Part shown: one piece after another, positions 16,613 to 25,663 of the stretch | Position numbering within the stretch: the first letter of the stretch is position 1 | Layout: every line of letters starts with the position of its first letter | From: Clostridiaceae bacterium | Lineage (GTDB): Bacteria; Bacillota; Clostridia; Peptostreptococcales; Tindalliaceae | Length of the DNA: 64,000 bases | Assembly (NCBI GenBank): GCA_011390155.1 | Contig: JAABSW010000001.1 | Span: 184,953-248,952 of the forward strand | Direction: 5' to 3' | Program-made: the position numbers and the translations under genes | Notes under the pieces: model-generated | Told to the model about the DNA's origin: nothing | The model's input: only the letters and a program-made list of their open reading frames with translations | Database searches by the model: none

Positions 16613-18106
16613 ATGAATGCATCAGATAAAAAAGCTTTGTCGGATAAGTTTGGAACAGATGGGTTCAAAAAAACACTGATTGTTTATGGTATTTTAGCAG
16701 CTTTTTTTGCACTGGTTGTCTTAATGATCCCAGCGGATATGGAAAACTTCGGTATTTTGACTTTAATTCCTGCTGCATTTCTTCTGGTGTACATATTTTA
16801 CACCAAGCGCATTTTCGAATCACTGATTTTAGGAGGGCTTTTAGGCTTCCTAATGAAATACAAGGGTGATTTTTTCTCTCCTGTCAGTGAATCATTCTTA
16901 AACATCCTTATGAATGAAGACATCGCATGGTTGTTTATTGTTTGTGGGTTGATGGGAAGTATCATTGCCTTGGTTGAACGTGGCGGTGGAGCACAAGCCT
17001 TCGGTGAATGGGTGGCCAGAAGAGCCAAAACAAGGAAAAGCACACTTCTTTGGACGTGGCTTTTGGGTGTGGTTATTTTCTTGGATGATTACCTTAACTG
17101 TTTAACCGTTGGTTCCTCAATGTCACCTATCACCGACAAACACAAAGTCTCCAGGGAATTTCTGGCTTACGTTGTTGACTCCACTGCGGCGCCGGTATGT
17201 GTGCTAATTCCAATTTCCACATGGGCTATCTTCATAGCAAGCCTCATGGAACAATATGGCATGGCACCCAGTGGTCAGGGTATCGCTTATTTTATCAGGA
17301 CAATCCCCTATAACTTTTACGGCTGGATTGCAGCAATTATTGTACCACTGGTAATCGTGGGTGTCATACCCATTGTTGGGCCAATGAAAAAAGCAGAACA
17401 AAGAGCACAGGAAACCGGTGTATTGGCGCCTCCGGGATCAGAAAAAATTGACATGAAAGCTGGAGAACAATTTGAAGTTTCTGATAATGCCAGTGTGTTG
17501 AATTTCTTTTTACCAATTTTGTTCCTAATAGGTTCTACAATTTATTTCGAATTAGACATGCAAATGGGTGTACTTGCCACCATGGGATTCATTTTTGTGT
17601 ACTATATTGTCAGAAACATTATAACACCAGAAGTATTTATGGACATGACTTTACTGGGATTACGCAATATGTTGGCGCCATTAATACTGGTTGTGTTGGC
17701 TTACTTCTTTGCCGACGCCAGCGATCAAATAGGTTTTATTGATTATGTTATCGACATTGGCAGGCAGTTTATGACGCCGCAACTGTTTCCGCTGGTCATT
17801 TTTATTACCTTTGGAATTACTGAGTTTATCATGGGTATCAGTTGGGGTATGTATGTCATTGCCCTTCCCATCGTTATTCCATTGGCGACTGCACTGGGAG
17901 CCGATCCGTTTCTGGCAGTGGGAGCTGTTACTTCAGCAGGTGTTTGGGGAAGTCACATCTGTTTTTATTCGGACGCGACGATTTTATCCTCTGCAGCCAC
18001 AGGCTGTGATAACTTTAGACATGCCATTACACAACTGCCTTATGGTATGTTAGGAGCGGCTTTGTCTGCTGTTGCCTTCCTTGTTGCCGGGTATATAATG
18101 GCATAG
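16613..18106 (+). CDS. NhaC family Na+/H+ antiporter or related transporter
   Basis: This 497-residue integral membrane protein has about 11-12 hydrophobic segments and the NhaC-family elements VVIFLDDYLNCLTVG and VDSTAAPVCVLIPISTW. NhaC-family members exchange Na+ for H+; some relatives exchange amino acids or organic acids, so the substrate is not certain. The reading frame runs back to 16580, but the ATG at 16613 follows AAAGGAGGGG at good distance. It lies downstream of a sigma-54-type promoter, and its stop is 27 bp from the adjacent sigma-54 activator gene. Expression is probably induced by the signal sensed by that regulator. Confidence 0.9.
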   Translation: MNASDKKALSDKFGTDGFKKTLIVYGILAAFFALVVLMIPADMENFGILTLIPAAFLLVYIFYTKRIFESLILGGLLGFLMKYKGDFFSPVSESFLNILMNEDIAWLFIVCGLMGSIIALVERGGGAQAFGEWVARRAKTRKSTLLWTWLLGVVIFLDDYLNCLTVGSSMSPITDKHKVSREFLAYVVDSTAAPVCVLIPISTWAIFIASLMEQYGMAPSGQGIAYFIRTIPYNFYGWIAAIIVPLVIVGVIPIVGPMKKAEQRAQETGVLAPPGSEKIDMKAGEQFEVSDNASVLNFFLPILFLIGSTIYFELDMQMGVLATMGFIFVYYIVRNIITPEVFMDMTLLGLRNMLAPLILVVLAYFFADASDQIGFIDYVIDIGRQFMTPQLFPLVIFITFGITEFIMGISWGMYVIALPIVIPLATALGADPFLAVGAVTSAGVWGSHICFYSDATILSSAATGCDNFRHAITQLPYGMLGAALSAVAFLVAGYIMA

Positions 18107-18132
18107 CTGCAATAAATAAAGGAGTGACGTAA

Positions 18133-19884
18133 ATGACCCGTTTATTTCAAATCCAGGACACAGTCCAGGAAGTGGCAGAAGCGATCACGGCTGCGTTAGG
18201 TATAGAAACAGAATTCACTGACGATTTTCTGACCATTGTAGCGGGTACTGGCCGGTATCGGCAAAAAATTGGTACAAAGGAAGAAAATGGAGATTTGGAA
18301 TCAGGCTACTTATATGCAGAAGCGCTTAAAACGGGTAAAACGTACATTATTGAAGAAGTTAGTAATTATGAAACATATGGCCCCAAAGAGGATGAGCTGG
18401 CAGAAGTGTGTTGCCCGATTATTTTGGAGGGAAAAGTAATCGGGCTCATGGGGCTGGTGGCCTTTAATGAACAACAGCGTGATCGATTATTGAGTCAAAA
18501 AGAAAGCTTGTTACAGTTCATAAAAAGCATGGCTGGGTTATTAGCTTCTAAGGTTGCGGAAAATGAAATGGCCATGCTGATGAATGAGGTTCTCCAATCA
18601 ACCCATGATGGTATCATTTCTGTTTCGCGAGAGGGCAGGGTTACTTCTGTCAACAGGATGGCCGAAGCTCTACTGAAAACACAACGGGATAAACTAATAG
18701 GAAGCAGTTTGCATGATCTTTGGCCTGATCTGCCCTTGGAAGAAGCATTGATAAAAAGAGAGAATTACCTTGATTATGAAGTGATAATGGTGGATAGGGC
18801 TAAAAATGTCAACAGATTTTTAGCAAGCATATCGCCGCTAGGAGATGCACCATCCGGTGCAGTGATTTCTTTCAGAGACATGGCAGAAGTTAGAAAAATG
18901 GCAGCTAAGTTGACTGAATTGGGAAGTGAATCATCCTTTAATGAATTATTGGGGACCAGCCAATCTATGATTGAGTTGAGAGAAAAGGGTAGAAAGATCG
19001 CTGCTTATCATTCTACGGTACTAATCACTGGCGAAAGTGGCACAGGAAAGGGTTTACTGGCAAGGGCGATTCATTCTGCAAGCCCTGTCAGTCAGGGACC
19101 AATGGTCACCATCAACTGTGGCGCTATACCTGACACACTATTGGAAGCTGAATTATTTGGTTATGAAGGAGGCGCTTTCACAGGAGCCAATAAGGCAGGG
19201 AAAGCGGGCAAATTTGAACTGGCTAATGAAGGAACATTATTCCTCGATGAAATTGGAGATTTGCCACTTCATTTGCAGGTGAAATTACTTCATGTATTAC
19301 AAAATAAAGAAGTGCAAAGGATTGGCGGTATTTATCCGTTACCCATAAAAGTACGAGTGATTGCCGCAACTAACAGAAATCTGGAAAAAATGATTCGTGA
19401 AAAGCTGTTTCGTGAAGATTTGTTTTTTCGACTAAACGTTATTCCACTCCATATACCACCGTTAAGGGACCGAAAAGATGACATTCAGATTTTGTTGGAA
19501 AAAGCGATGGAAAAATACTGTGCACTTAATCATAAAGACATGTTGGGATTTGAAAAAATGTCACTGGATTTATTGCATGAGTATGATTGGCCAGGCAACA
19601 TCCGAGAGTTGGAAAATGTTGTTGAGTATGCTGTAACGCTGGAAATGGGAAATATGATCACCCTGGATAATCTGCCACTTCGTATCCAGCAGTGGGAGAG
19701 GAAAAAAGGAAATATTAAACCATTGAAGCTCCATAACCAGGAAAAAGAAAGAGAAATCATTGAAGAGTGCCTTCAGATGACTGGTCATAGTCTGGAAGGT
19801 AAAAGAAAAGCAGCTGAATTGCTTGAAATTAGTGAATCTACACTTTATCGAAGAATCAAGGATCTTAAAATCACTAAACCTTGA
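18133..19884 (+). CDS. Sigma-54-dependent transcriptional activator with PAS sensor
   Basis: This 583-residue enhancer-binding protein has an N-terminal sensory region of about 150 residues (heme/ligand-type unknown), a PAS domain at about 150-250 (MNEVLQSTHDGIISVSREG), an AAA+ domain and a Fis-type HTH at the C-terminus (AAELLEISESTLYRRIKDL). In the AAA+ domain are Walker A GESGTGKG (about 300), the sigma-54 contact loop GAFTGA (about 348) and Walker B TLFLDEIGDL. It has no response-regulator receiver domain, so it senses its signal directly. It follows the antiporter with AAAGGAG spacing and most likely activates that operon. Confidence 0.95.
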   Translation: MTRLFQIQDTVQEVAEAITAALGIETEFTDDFLTIVAGTGRYRQKIGTKEENGDLESGYLYAEALKTGKTYIIEEVSNYETYGPKEDELAEVCCPIILEGKVIGLMGLVAFNEQQRDRLLSQKESLLQFIKSMAGLLASKVAENEMAMLMNEVLQSTHDGIISVSREGRVTSVNRMAEALLKTQRDKLIGSSLHDLWPDLPLEEALIKRENYLDYEVIMVDRAKNVNRFLASISPLGDAPSGAVISFRDMAEVRKMAAKLTELGSESSFNELLGTSQSMIELREKGRKIAAYHSTVLITGESGTGKGLLARAIHSASPVSQGPMVTINCGAIPDTLLEAELFGYEGGAFTGANKAGKAGKFELANEGTLFLDEIGDLPLHLQVKLLHVLQNKEVQRIGGIYPLPIKVRVIAATNRNLEKMIREKLFREDLFFRLNVIPLHIPPLRDRKDDIQILLEKAMEKYCALNHKDMLGFEKMSLDLLHEYDWPGNIRELENVVEYAVTLEMGNMITLDNLPLRIQQWERKKGNIKPLKLHNQEKEREIIEECLQMTGHSLEGKRKAAELLEISESTLYRRIKDLKITKP

Positions 19885-19896
19885 AAGAAAAGGATT

Positions 19897-20499
19897 TCAG
19901 ATTTCAACCATTAATGGTTTTTGGGCTATCCCACCAACGAAAATATCCTTATGCACAGGATATAAATTAATTGTATTAAACCCTGCAGTTTCAATAAACT
20001 TCAGGGTTTCTCTGTTCAAATGACAATTATGTGCGACTTCTTTCCATATAGGTGTGATCATCTGAAACAGATGGTTAAGAAATTTATTTTCTGGAAGCAC
20101 ATGCTCGATAAATATAAAAGTTCCTCCAGGTTTCAATACCCGAAATACTTCGCCCAGGCTTGCATTCAGATCCGTCACCGAGCAAAGCACCAGGGTAATA
20201 ATAACGTAATCATATAAATCATCGCTAAAAGGTAATGCTTCAGCTTGTCCTTGGATGAAGCGGACTGGGAGGTGGTCAGGGTATGCATAGCCTAGCACCT
20301 GTTTCTGAAGGGATACATCCAAAATATCTAATTGGTCTATATGCTTGAAATGATAGTGGCTTAAATTTGCTCCCGTACCCGCACCTATTTCCAGCACAAG
20401 ACCACGAGCCCGTGAAACAAGGTTTTTTCGGGCCCTGCTTAATATTCTGTTTTCCAACGGAGTCATGATTACATCATAAAAAGAGCGCATCATATACAT
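19897..20499 (-). CDS. Class I SAM-dependent methyltransferase
   Basis: This 200-residue methyltransferase has motif I VLEIGAGTGANLSHY, a motif II-like LDILDVS, and YDYVIITLVLCSVTD followed by VFRVLKPGGTFIFIEHV, as in UbiE/type 11 enzymes. Several relatives with the MYxxMxxPLE-like N-terminus act on lipids or small thiols, but the substrate is not defined here. It is convergent with the sigma-54 activator gene (12 bp apart) and divergent from the XRE regulator. The AGGGAGGCA site precedes the ATG. Confidence 0.9.
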   Translation of the reverse strand: MYMMRSFYDVIMTPLENRILSRARKNLVSRARGLVLEIGAGTGANLSHYHFKHIDQLDILDVSLQKQVLGYAYPDHLPVRFIQGQAEALPFSDDLYDYVIITLVLCSVTDLNASLGEVFRVLKPGGTFIFIEHVLPENKFLNHLFQMITPIWKEVAHNCHLNRETLKFIETAGFNTINLYPVHKDIFVGGIAQKPLMVEI

Positions 20500-20649
20500 T
20501 GCCTCCCTGTGATAGAAGATATTTAACTAATACCCTTTGTGATTATAAATAGACAAAATGACGATCTTAATCTGTCAGGTTGATCATGGTATAATAAGCC
20601 TAATAATGATTGGTGTTGAAATCCTGTTTATGTTGAAAGGATGTTGTTG

Positions 20650-21342
20650 ATGAACCTGATCGCTGAAAAGGTAAAAAACGGGAGGATCAAAGCGGGTATA
20701 TCTGAGAAGATACTGGCAAAGAAATGTGGGCTGTCGGAGAATTATATTAAGCAGATTGAATCTGGGAAAAAGGTCATTAATGAACAGGCAGCACAAAAAA
20801 TATTCAAGGTGCTGGGTGTTGATGTTGATTTGTTACAACAGGGTGCAAATTTATCGAGAACAGATGTGCAGTCAAATCAGTTGCATAAACCTGAAAAAAA
20901 AGGAGTGCCAGCGAAAAGAGAAACTGTAACAATAGAACCCAATGATCAGTGGACAGATGCCCTGGCACACATCATCAAGCAATTTCCTGTGGTTGATATG
21001 CTTACAGGAAAAATTGTGGGCACAAAAGAAATACCTGTTTTGAGCAAAAATATCGAAGGTTGTCCATGGAATAAAACCAGTTTTTACCACATTGTTGACG
21101 ATCAACTGTCCCACATGAGGATAAAAAAAGGGGATGTTGTTATGATTTGCGAAAGGGAAGAAGTCATCAATGGAAAACTGATGCTCATTGAAGTGAAAGG
21201 ATATCGCGTTCTTAGAAAAATTTGGAAGAACCATAAAAAAATGCTTGTATCAACGGGTGCACAAAATGAAGAACCTGTTGAGTACAATGAGGATCAGATT
21301 CGCGTGCTGGGTCAATGTATAAAAGTGGAATTTAAGCTTTAA
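20650..21342 (+). CDS. XRE-type HTH regulator with LexA/S24-like C-terminal domain
   Basis: This protein of about 230 residues has an N-terminal Cro/C1-type HTH (ILAKKCGLSENYIKQIESGKK) and a C-terminal domain that resembles the S24/LexA peptidase fold (RIKKGDVVMICEREEVINGK, then VKGYRVLRKIW). The usual catalytic GDSM and the Lys of the dyad are not clearly kept, so it is probably a non-cleaving ligand or partner-binding domain. ATG 20641 is too close to GAAAGG; ATG 20650 is preferred. TATAAT at 20590-20595 may be its -10 element. No phage genes are nearby. Confidence 0.82.
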   Translation: MNLIAEKVKNGRIKAGISEKILAKKCGLSENYIKQIESGKKVINEQAAQKIFKVLGVDVDLLQQGANLSRTDVQSNQLHKPEKKGVPAKRETVTIEPNDQWTDALAHIIKQFPVVDMLTGKIVGTKEIPVLSKNIEGCPWNKTSFYHIVDDQLSHMRIKKGDVVMICEREEVINGKLMLIEVKGYRVLRKIWKNHKKMLVSTGAQNEEPVEYNEDQIRVLGQCIKVEFKL

Positions 21343-21353
21343 TTGCTTGCAAG

Positions 21354-22061
21354 TTAAATTAATCCTTGCTGAATAAATGACTTTACCAGTGATGTGCCAT
21401 CAGGACCGAACACGTTATCAATTGATCCTTGATCATGAATAACTCCTTCGTGAAGAAAAGCGACTTTACTGCATAATCGTTTGGTTTGCTGTAAGTTATG
21501 GGTCACCATAAGAACAGTAGGTTTAAATTTCTCATAGTGAAAACGAAGTCTGTCCTCAAGCAACATAATGGATCCAGGGTCAATGTTAGCCGTGGGTTCA
21601 TCCAGCATAATTAATTCGGGATTGAAGACAAGAGCTCTGGCCAACGCAACTTTCTGAGCTTCTCCTCCGCTTAAAGTCCAGGCTTTTTGGTCAGCTAAAG
21701 ATTCAATTTGAAATGAAGTTAACATTTCTTCCACTTTCTGGCGTATTTCTGGAGGATGAACCTGTCGAATTTGAAGTGGGTAGGCGATGTTGTTATAAAC
21801 GGATGTTCTCAAGAGGTATGGTTTCTGAAAAACCAAAGTCATCGAGCGTTTGATGGCTTGTCCTTTGTCTCTCAGCTCATAAGTGATTTTCCCAGAAGAA
21901 GGCTCGGTAAGGCATGAAATTAAGCGTAATAGCGTGCTTTTACCAGAACCGTTAGGCCCAATAATCCCCCAAAAATCTCCAGACTCAAAAGTGAACTGAT
22001 CTATATCGAGGACAGTTTTCTGGTTATATACTTTTGTGATCCCTGTTCCTTGAATCTTCAT
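21354..22061 (-). CDS. tupC: Tungstate-type ABC transporter ATP-binding protein
   Basis: This 235-residue ABC ATPase has Walker A GPNGSGKST, signature TLSGGEAQKVALARAL and Walker B LIMLDEPTANIDP. It pairs with the adjacent TupB-type permease, with one base between the genes. The reading frame extends to 22127, but the ATG at 22061 follows CAGGAG and starts at the natural domain edge (MKIQGTGITKVY). Family relatives import tungstate, needed for W-dependent oxidoreductases. The usual substrate-binding protein TupA is missing from the neighbourhood. Confidence 0.88.
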   Translation of the reverse strand: MKIQGTGITKVYNQKTVLDIDQFTFESGDFWGIIGPNGSGKSTLLRLISCLTEPSSGKITYELRDKGQAIKRSMTLVFQKPYLLRTSVYNNIAYPLQIRQVHPPEIRQKVEEMLTSFQIESLADQKAWTLSGGEAQKVALARALVFNPELIMLDEPTANIDPGSIMLLEDRLRFHYEKFKPTVLMVTHNLQQTKRLCSKVAFLHEGVIHDQGSIDNVFGPDGTSLVKSFIQQGLI

Positions 22062-22062
22062 A

Positions 22063-22752
22063 TTATCGCTCCTGTTGCCAGTAATATAGTAATGAATTAA
22101 TGATAAATGAGATGAGTAGTAACACAATGCCCGTTGCGATGGCCAGTGAGTATTCTCCCATGTTTCGAAGCATGGCGATGGTTGTGGTCATAACGCGGGT
22201 ATGACCTCTGATATTGCCGCCGACAACCATTACTGCACCAACTTCGGAAATAGCACGACCGTAACCTGTTACAACAGCCGTCATGATGTTTATCCTAAGT
22301 TCTCTGATCAAGAGCCAAAGGGTTTGGCTTCGTGATGCCCCCAAAGTTCTGGCAAGTTCACGAATATCCTGACCTCTTTCTTTTGTACCATTAATAACCA
22401 CGCCGGTAATGATGGGGGTCACCAGACAGAATTGGGCAATGATCATAGCTGTTGGGGTAAAATTCAAGCTAAAATGGCCAAATGGTCCATTGCGTAATAA
22501 CAATAGAAAGATGATTAAACCAATGACAACAGGAGGCATGCTCATCAAGGTATACACAATTCGTATGATTATTTTTCTGCCTGGAAAATTTTTTATGCCT
22601 ATGACAATGCCAGCCGGGATTGCAAGAATAGCGGCCAATAAAGTGGCTGTCAAGGAAACAAACAATGACAGACGGACAATGGTGTAAAATTCAGGGTCCA
22701 ATGTCGTTAGCAGTATCAAAGCATCTTTGACACCTTCAAGGATGTTTTCCAT
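22063..22752 (-). CDS. tupB: Tungstate-type ABC transporter permease
   Basis: This 229-residue permease has about five transmembrane helices and the hallmark segment YGRAISEVGAVMVVGGNIRG, followed by TRVMTTTIAMLRNMGEYS, characteristic of TupB/WtpB-like permeases. The EAA-like cytoplasmic loop is seen at RELARTLGASRSQTLWLL. Start ATG 22752 follows TTTGGAGG; a GTG/ATT-side extension to 22773 is less likely. It lies 50 bp after the DMT transporter gene and directly before the ATPase gene, giving a DMT-tupB-tupC transcript without tupA. Confidence 0.9.
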   Translation of the reverse strand: MENILEGVKDALILLTTLDPEFYTIVRLSLFVSLTATLLAAILAIPAGIVIGIKNFPGRKIIIRIVYTLMSMPPVVIGLIIFLLLLRNGPFGHFSLNFTPTAMIIAQFCLVTPIITGVVINGTKERGQDIRELARTLGASRSQTLWLLIRELRINIMTAVVTGYGRAISEVGAVMVVGGNIRGHTRVMTTTIAMLRNMGEYSLAIATGIVLLLISFIINSLLYYWQQER

Positions 22753-22802
22753 TGGGTAAATCCTCCAAATCATGAATTATGACGTGCCAGTGATCCTCCT
22801 GA

Positions 22803-23651
22803 TTATAGCTTCTTTCGTTCAGCAATTTGCAACCTGGCGTGGAATAAATATCTGCCAGTTACGCCGACCACCACAAGAACTCCTCCAATGAATGTCCAGA
22901 ATCCCGGCGCTTCACCTACGAATAGCAACACCCATATAGGATTGAACAAAGGTTCTATAACTGGAATTAAAGCGCTCTCAATGGCGCTTAAGTGTTTAAC
23001 AGCAGTGGCATAAAACAAGTAGGCCAGTCCAAGTTGGACGGTACCCAGAAGAAACAAACCAATCCAACTGTGGGCGGAAGGCATTGATTGAAACATAAAA
23101 GGAAGCGTTATTACTCCAGCCAAAATATTTCCCAACAACACAGATTCCATTGGCCGGGCATCTTTCTGTTTTCGCAACAGGAGCACCATTGCAGCAAAAC
23201 TAATTCCTGTAAAAACGCCCACAACATTGCCCCAAAAATGGGAAAAACTTAAATCATCTAGAAAGAAAAGTGCCATGCCAATCATAACCAGCAAGATCGC
23301 CATCCAGTCAATCCGGGATACTTTTTCCCGCAAAACAAAGAAACTGAAAAGACCTATGTAGATGGGCGATGTAAACTGAAGCAATGCCGCGTTTGCCGCT
23401 GTTGTAAGTCGTGTTGATGTGACAAAGAAAATCATCACACACGCGTAAGCCACTGCAGCCCCGACCTGTGCTGTTGACCAGGTGAATACAGGTTTTTTGA
23501 GAAACAGGAAGATGACAATGGCAGCGATTAAACTTCGCATGCCAGCAATTGCCAGAGGGTTCCAATCAACCAGTTTGATTAAAACACCACCCAGGCTCCA
23601 CAAAAAAGCTGCAGCCATCATCTGATAACGAGCTTTTGTAGCAATGTTCAT
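22803..23651 (-). CDS. DMT superfamily (EamA) transporter
   Basis: This 282-residue protein has ten hydrophobic segments arranged as two EamA repeats (about 10-135 and 145-275), with the typical second-repeat segment LSAIESALIPVIEPLFNPIWVLL. Such proteins usually export metabolites or amino acids, and the substrate cannot be read. It leads a likely operon with tupB and tupC on the minus strand. The start ATG 23651 is preceded by an AAGGATGG-type site. Confidence 0.88.
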   Translation of the reverse strand: MNIATKARYQMMAAAFLWSLGGVLIKLVDWNPLAIAGMRSLIAAIVIFLFLKKPVFTWSTAQVGAAVAYACVMIFFVTSTRLTTAANAALLQFTSPIYIGLFSFFVLREKVSRIDWMAILLVMIGMALFFLDDLSFSHFWGNVVGVFTGISFAAMVLLLRKQKDARPMESVLLGNILAGVITLPFMFQSMPSAHSWIGLFLLGTVQLGLAYLFYATAVKHLSAIESALIPVIEPLFNPIWVLLFVGEAPGFWTFIGGVLVVVGVTGRYLFHARLQIAERKKL

Positions 23652-23847
23652 GAATATCCATCCTTACTATTTAGATGATAACCTATTTTACAGCATAACC
23701 TAAAAAATGCTATTTTAAAAGGGTTTTGTTCTTATAAATGACTAGATTTATGTGCAGGTTTGTTATGCACTTGTGTTTTATTATGAACAACAAGGGTAAC
23801 ATTAATTTCGTAAGTGACTAATAAGACAAAGACAAGGAGGGAATTGC

Positions 23848-24639
23848 ATGGAAGCTTTATATGCTTTAATTGTGTCCTATGCGGGAAAAGTTATCTTGGC
23901 ATTGGTCGTATTATTGGTTGGTTTATGGGTGATTAGAAGAATAACTAATCTTATTACAGACCGATTGCAGAAAGCCACACTGGAAGATTCACTGAGATCT
24001 TTTTTAATACCATTAATTCGGGTGACGTTACAAATTTTATTGGTAATCACCGTCGCTTCAATGCTGGGAGCAGAAATGACATCTTTTATAGCCATCATTG
24101 GTGCGGCAGGCTTGGCCATCGGTTTGGCACTTCAGGGGAGCTTGGCAAACTTTGCAGGCGGTGTGTTGATATTAATATTGAAACCCTTTATCGTGGGCGA
24201 CTATATAGAAGCCGCTGGTTTTTCAGGCACAGTGAAGGAGATTCAAGTGTTTCACACTATCTTGAACACTCCTGACAATCGTAAAATTATTATACCCAAT
24301 GCCAATTTATCCAATAGCAGTACAGTAAACTATTCTGCTTACGACACAAGAAGGTTGGATTTGAAATTTGGTGTGGGGTATGAGGACAATATTGATAAGG
24401 TAAAAGAAGTGCTTTTAAAAATTGCCACCGATCATCACCTTGTCATGAAAGTACCGGCACCCATGGTTGTACTTGGAGAACATGGAGACAATTCGGTTGT
24501 CTTTTTTTTCAGGGTGTGGTGTGCTGCCACTGATTACTGGACGCTCTATTTTGAGTTTATGGAACAGGTAAAATTGACTTTTGACAAAGAGGGTATCAAC
24601 ATACCTTACCCACAAATGGATGTCCATATGATCAAATAG
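23848..24639 (+). CDS. mscS: Small-conductance mechanosensitive channel MscS family
   Basis: This 263-residue channel has three transmembrane helices; the pore helix TM3 contains the Gly/Ala-rich run IGAAGLAIGLALQGSLANFA, which defines MscS. The beta domain follows (KPFIVGDYIEAAGFSGTVKEI), then NTPDNRKIIIPNANLSNS and the alpha/beta C-terminal domain. It releases solutes on hypo-osmotic shock. Start ATG has AAGGAGGG. The gene is single, with a hairpin terminator downstream. Confidence 0.95.
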   Translation: MEALYALIVSYAGKVILALVVLLVGLWVIRRITNLITDRLQKATLEDSLRSFLIPLIRVTLQILLVITVASMLGAEMTSFIAIIGAAGLAIGLALQGSLANFAGGVLILILKPFIVGDYIEAAGFSGTVKEIQVFHTILNTPDNRKIIIPNANLSNSSTVNYSAYDTRRLDLKFGVGYEDNIDKVKEVLLKIATDHHLVMKVPAPMVVLGEHGDNSVVFFFRVWCAATDYWTLYFEFMEQVKLTFDKEGINIPYPQMDVHMIK

Positions 24640-24663
24640 TCGTCCTCATAGCAATCGGTTGTA

Positions 24664-24712
24664 AAAACCCCTTTGACGATCCAATCTTACAAGAGACGAT
24701 GGTATAAAGGGG
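24664..24712 (+). terminator. Terminator after mscS
   Basis: Arms aaaacccctttg (about 24664-24675) and aaagggggttt (24696-24706), followed by a short T-rich tail. The loop is about 21 nt and could fold further. Confidence 0.55.
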
Positions 24713-24815
24713 GTTTCTTATGATAAATTCTGGTATTTCTGATAGAATAGTGGCATATTTGTTGTTAATTATTCTGGGGATTCCAAGATCATAGTTGTTT
24801 AAAGGAGAAGAAGAA

Positions 24816-25595
24816 ATGATTGTTTTGGAAAATGTGTCACTTTGGAGAGGCAGGGATTACCTGCTAAAAAATGTTAGCTGGGAAGTTAGTAAAGGAGAAC
24901 ATTGGGCCATTCTTGGGTTAAATGGATCGGGAAAAACCACATTGTTAAACATGATTAATGGATACCTTTTTCCTTCCGTAGGTAAGGTTACTGTGTTGGG
25001 CAATCAATTTGGTAACTATGACTTACGAGAATTGAGAAAGTCCATCGGCTGGGTTAGTACATCGTTACAGGAAAAATTATATGTGACAGAAACGGCCACA
25101 GAAATTGTCATCAGTGGTAAGAAGGCTATGATTGGATTGTTTGAAGATCCTTCGGAAGAAGACAGGGAAAAGGCAATCCGGTTATTAAACAGATTGGGTT
25201 GCAGCGAATTTGTTCATCGCACGTATCAAACGTTATCCCAGGGGGAAAAGCAAAAAGTTCTAATCGCCAGAGCGTTAATGGCACAACCTAAATTGCTGGT
25301 ACTGGATGAACCATGTACAGGACTGGATATATTTGCCAGGGAGAATTTATTAAGATTCATTGATCAATTAGGCCGAGAACCAAACGCCCCGACGTTGGTC
25401 TATGTAACACACCGAACAGAAGAAATACTACCCGTATTTAATAAAACTCTCCTCTTGAAAAAGGGCCAGGTTTACGGAAAAGGTGATACGCAAGAGATAT
25501 TAACCAAAGAAGTCCTAAGTGGTTTATTTGACACCAGTGTTACAGTATCTCACACTAGTGGACGCACTTGGATTCACCTGGTTGAAAAAATGTAA
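24816..25595 (+). CDS. ABC transporter ATP-binding protein (YlmA/ModF-like)
   Basis: This 259-residue single ABC ATPase has Walker A LGLNGSGKTTLLNMI, signature TLSQGEKQKVLIARALM and Walker B LLVLDEPCTGLD, with the H-loop in VYVTHRTEEI. It resembles YlmA-type proteins, often found without a permease partner, and none is adjacent here. The ATG at 24816 follows AAAGGAGAAG and is preferred over the frame start at 24795. Its transport role or partner is unknown. Confidence 0.85.
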   Translation: MIVLENVSLWRGRDYLLKNVSWEVSKGEHWAILGLNGSGKTTLLNMINGYLFPSVGKVTVLGNQFGNYDLRELRKSIGWVSTSLQEKLYVTETATEIVISGKKAMIGLFEDPSEEDREKAIRLLNRLGCSEFVHRTYQTLSQGEKQKVLIARALMAQPKLLVLDEPCTGLDIFARENLLRFIDQLGREPNAPTLVYVTHRTEEILPVFNKTLLLKKGQVYGKGDTQEILTKEVLSGLFDTSVTVSHTSGRTWIHLVEKM

Positions 25596-25612
25596 AAAAA
25601 TAGGGACGGTAC

Positions 25613-25641
25613 TTGACAAACATCGTTATTTCATTTATACT
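25613..25641 (+). promoter_or_regulatory. Consensus promoter of the RAYT-like gene
   Basis: TTGACA at 25613-25618, a 17-nt spacer and TATACT at 25636-25641, an almost perfect sigma-A promoter. It is preceded by the AGGGACGGT motif (25602-25610), often seen beside RAYT genes in clostridia. Confidence 0.75.
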
Positions 25642-25663
25642 AACAATCAAGGCAGGTGATCAC

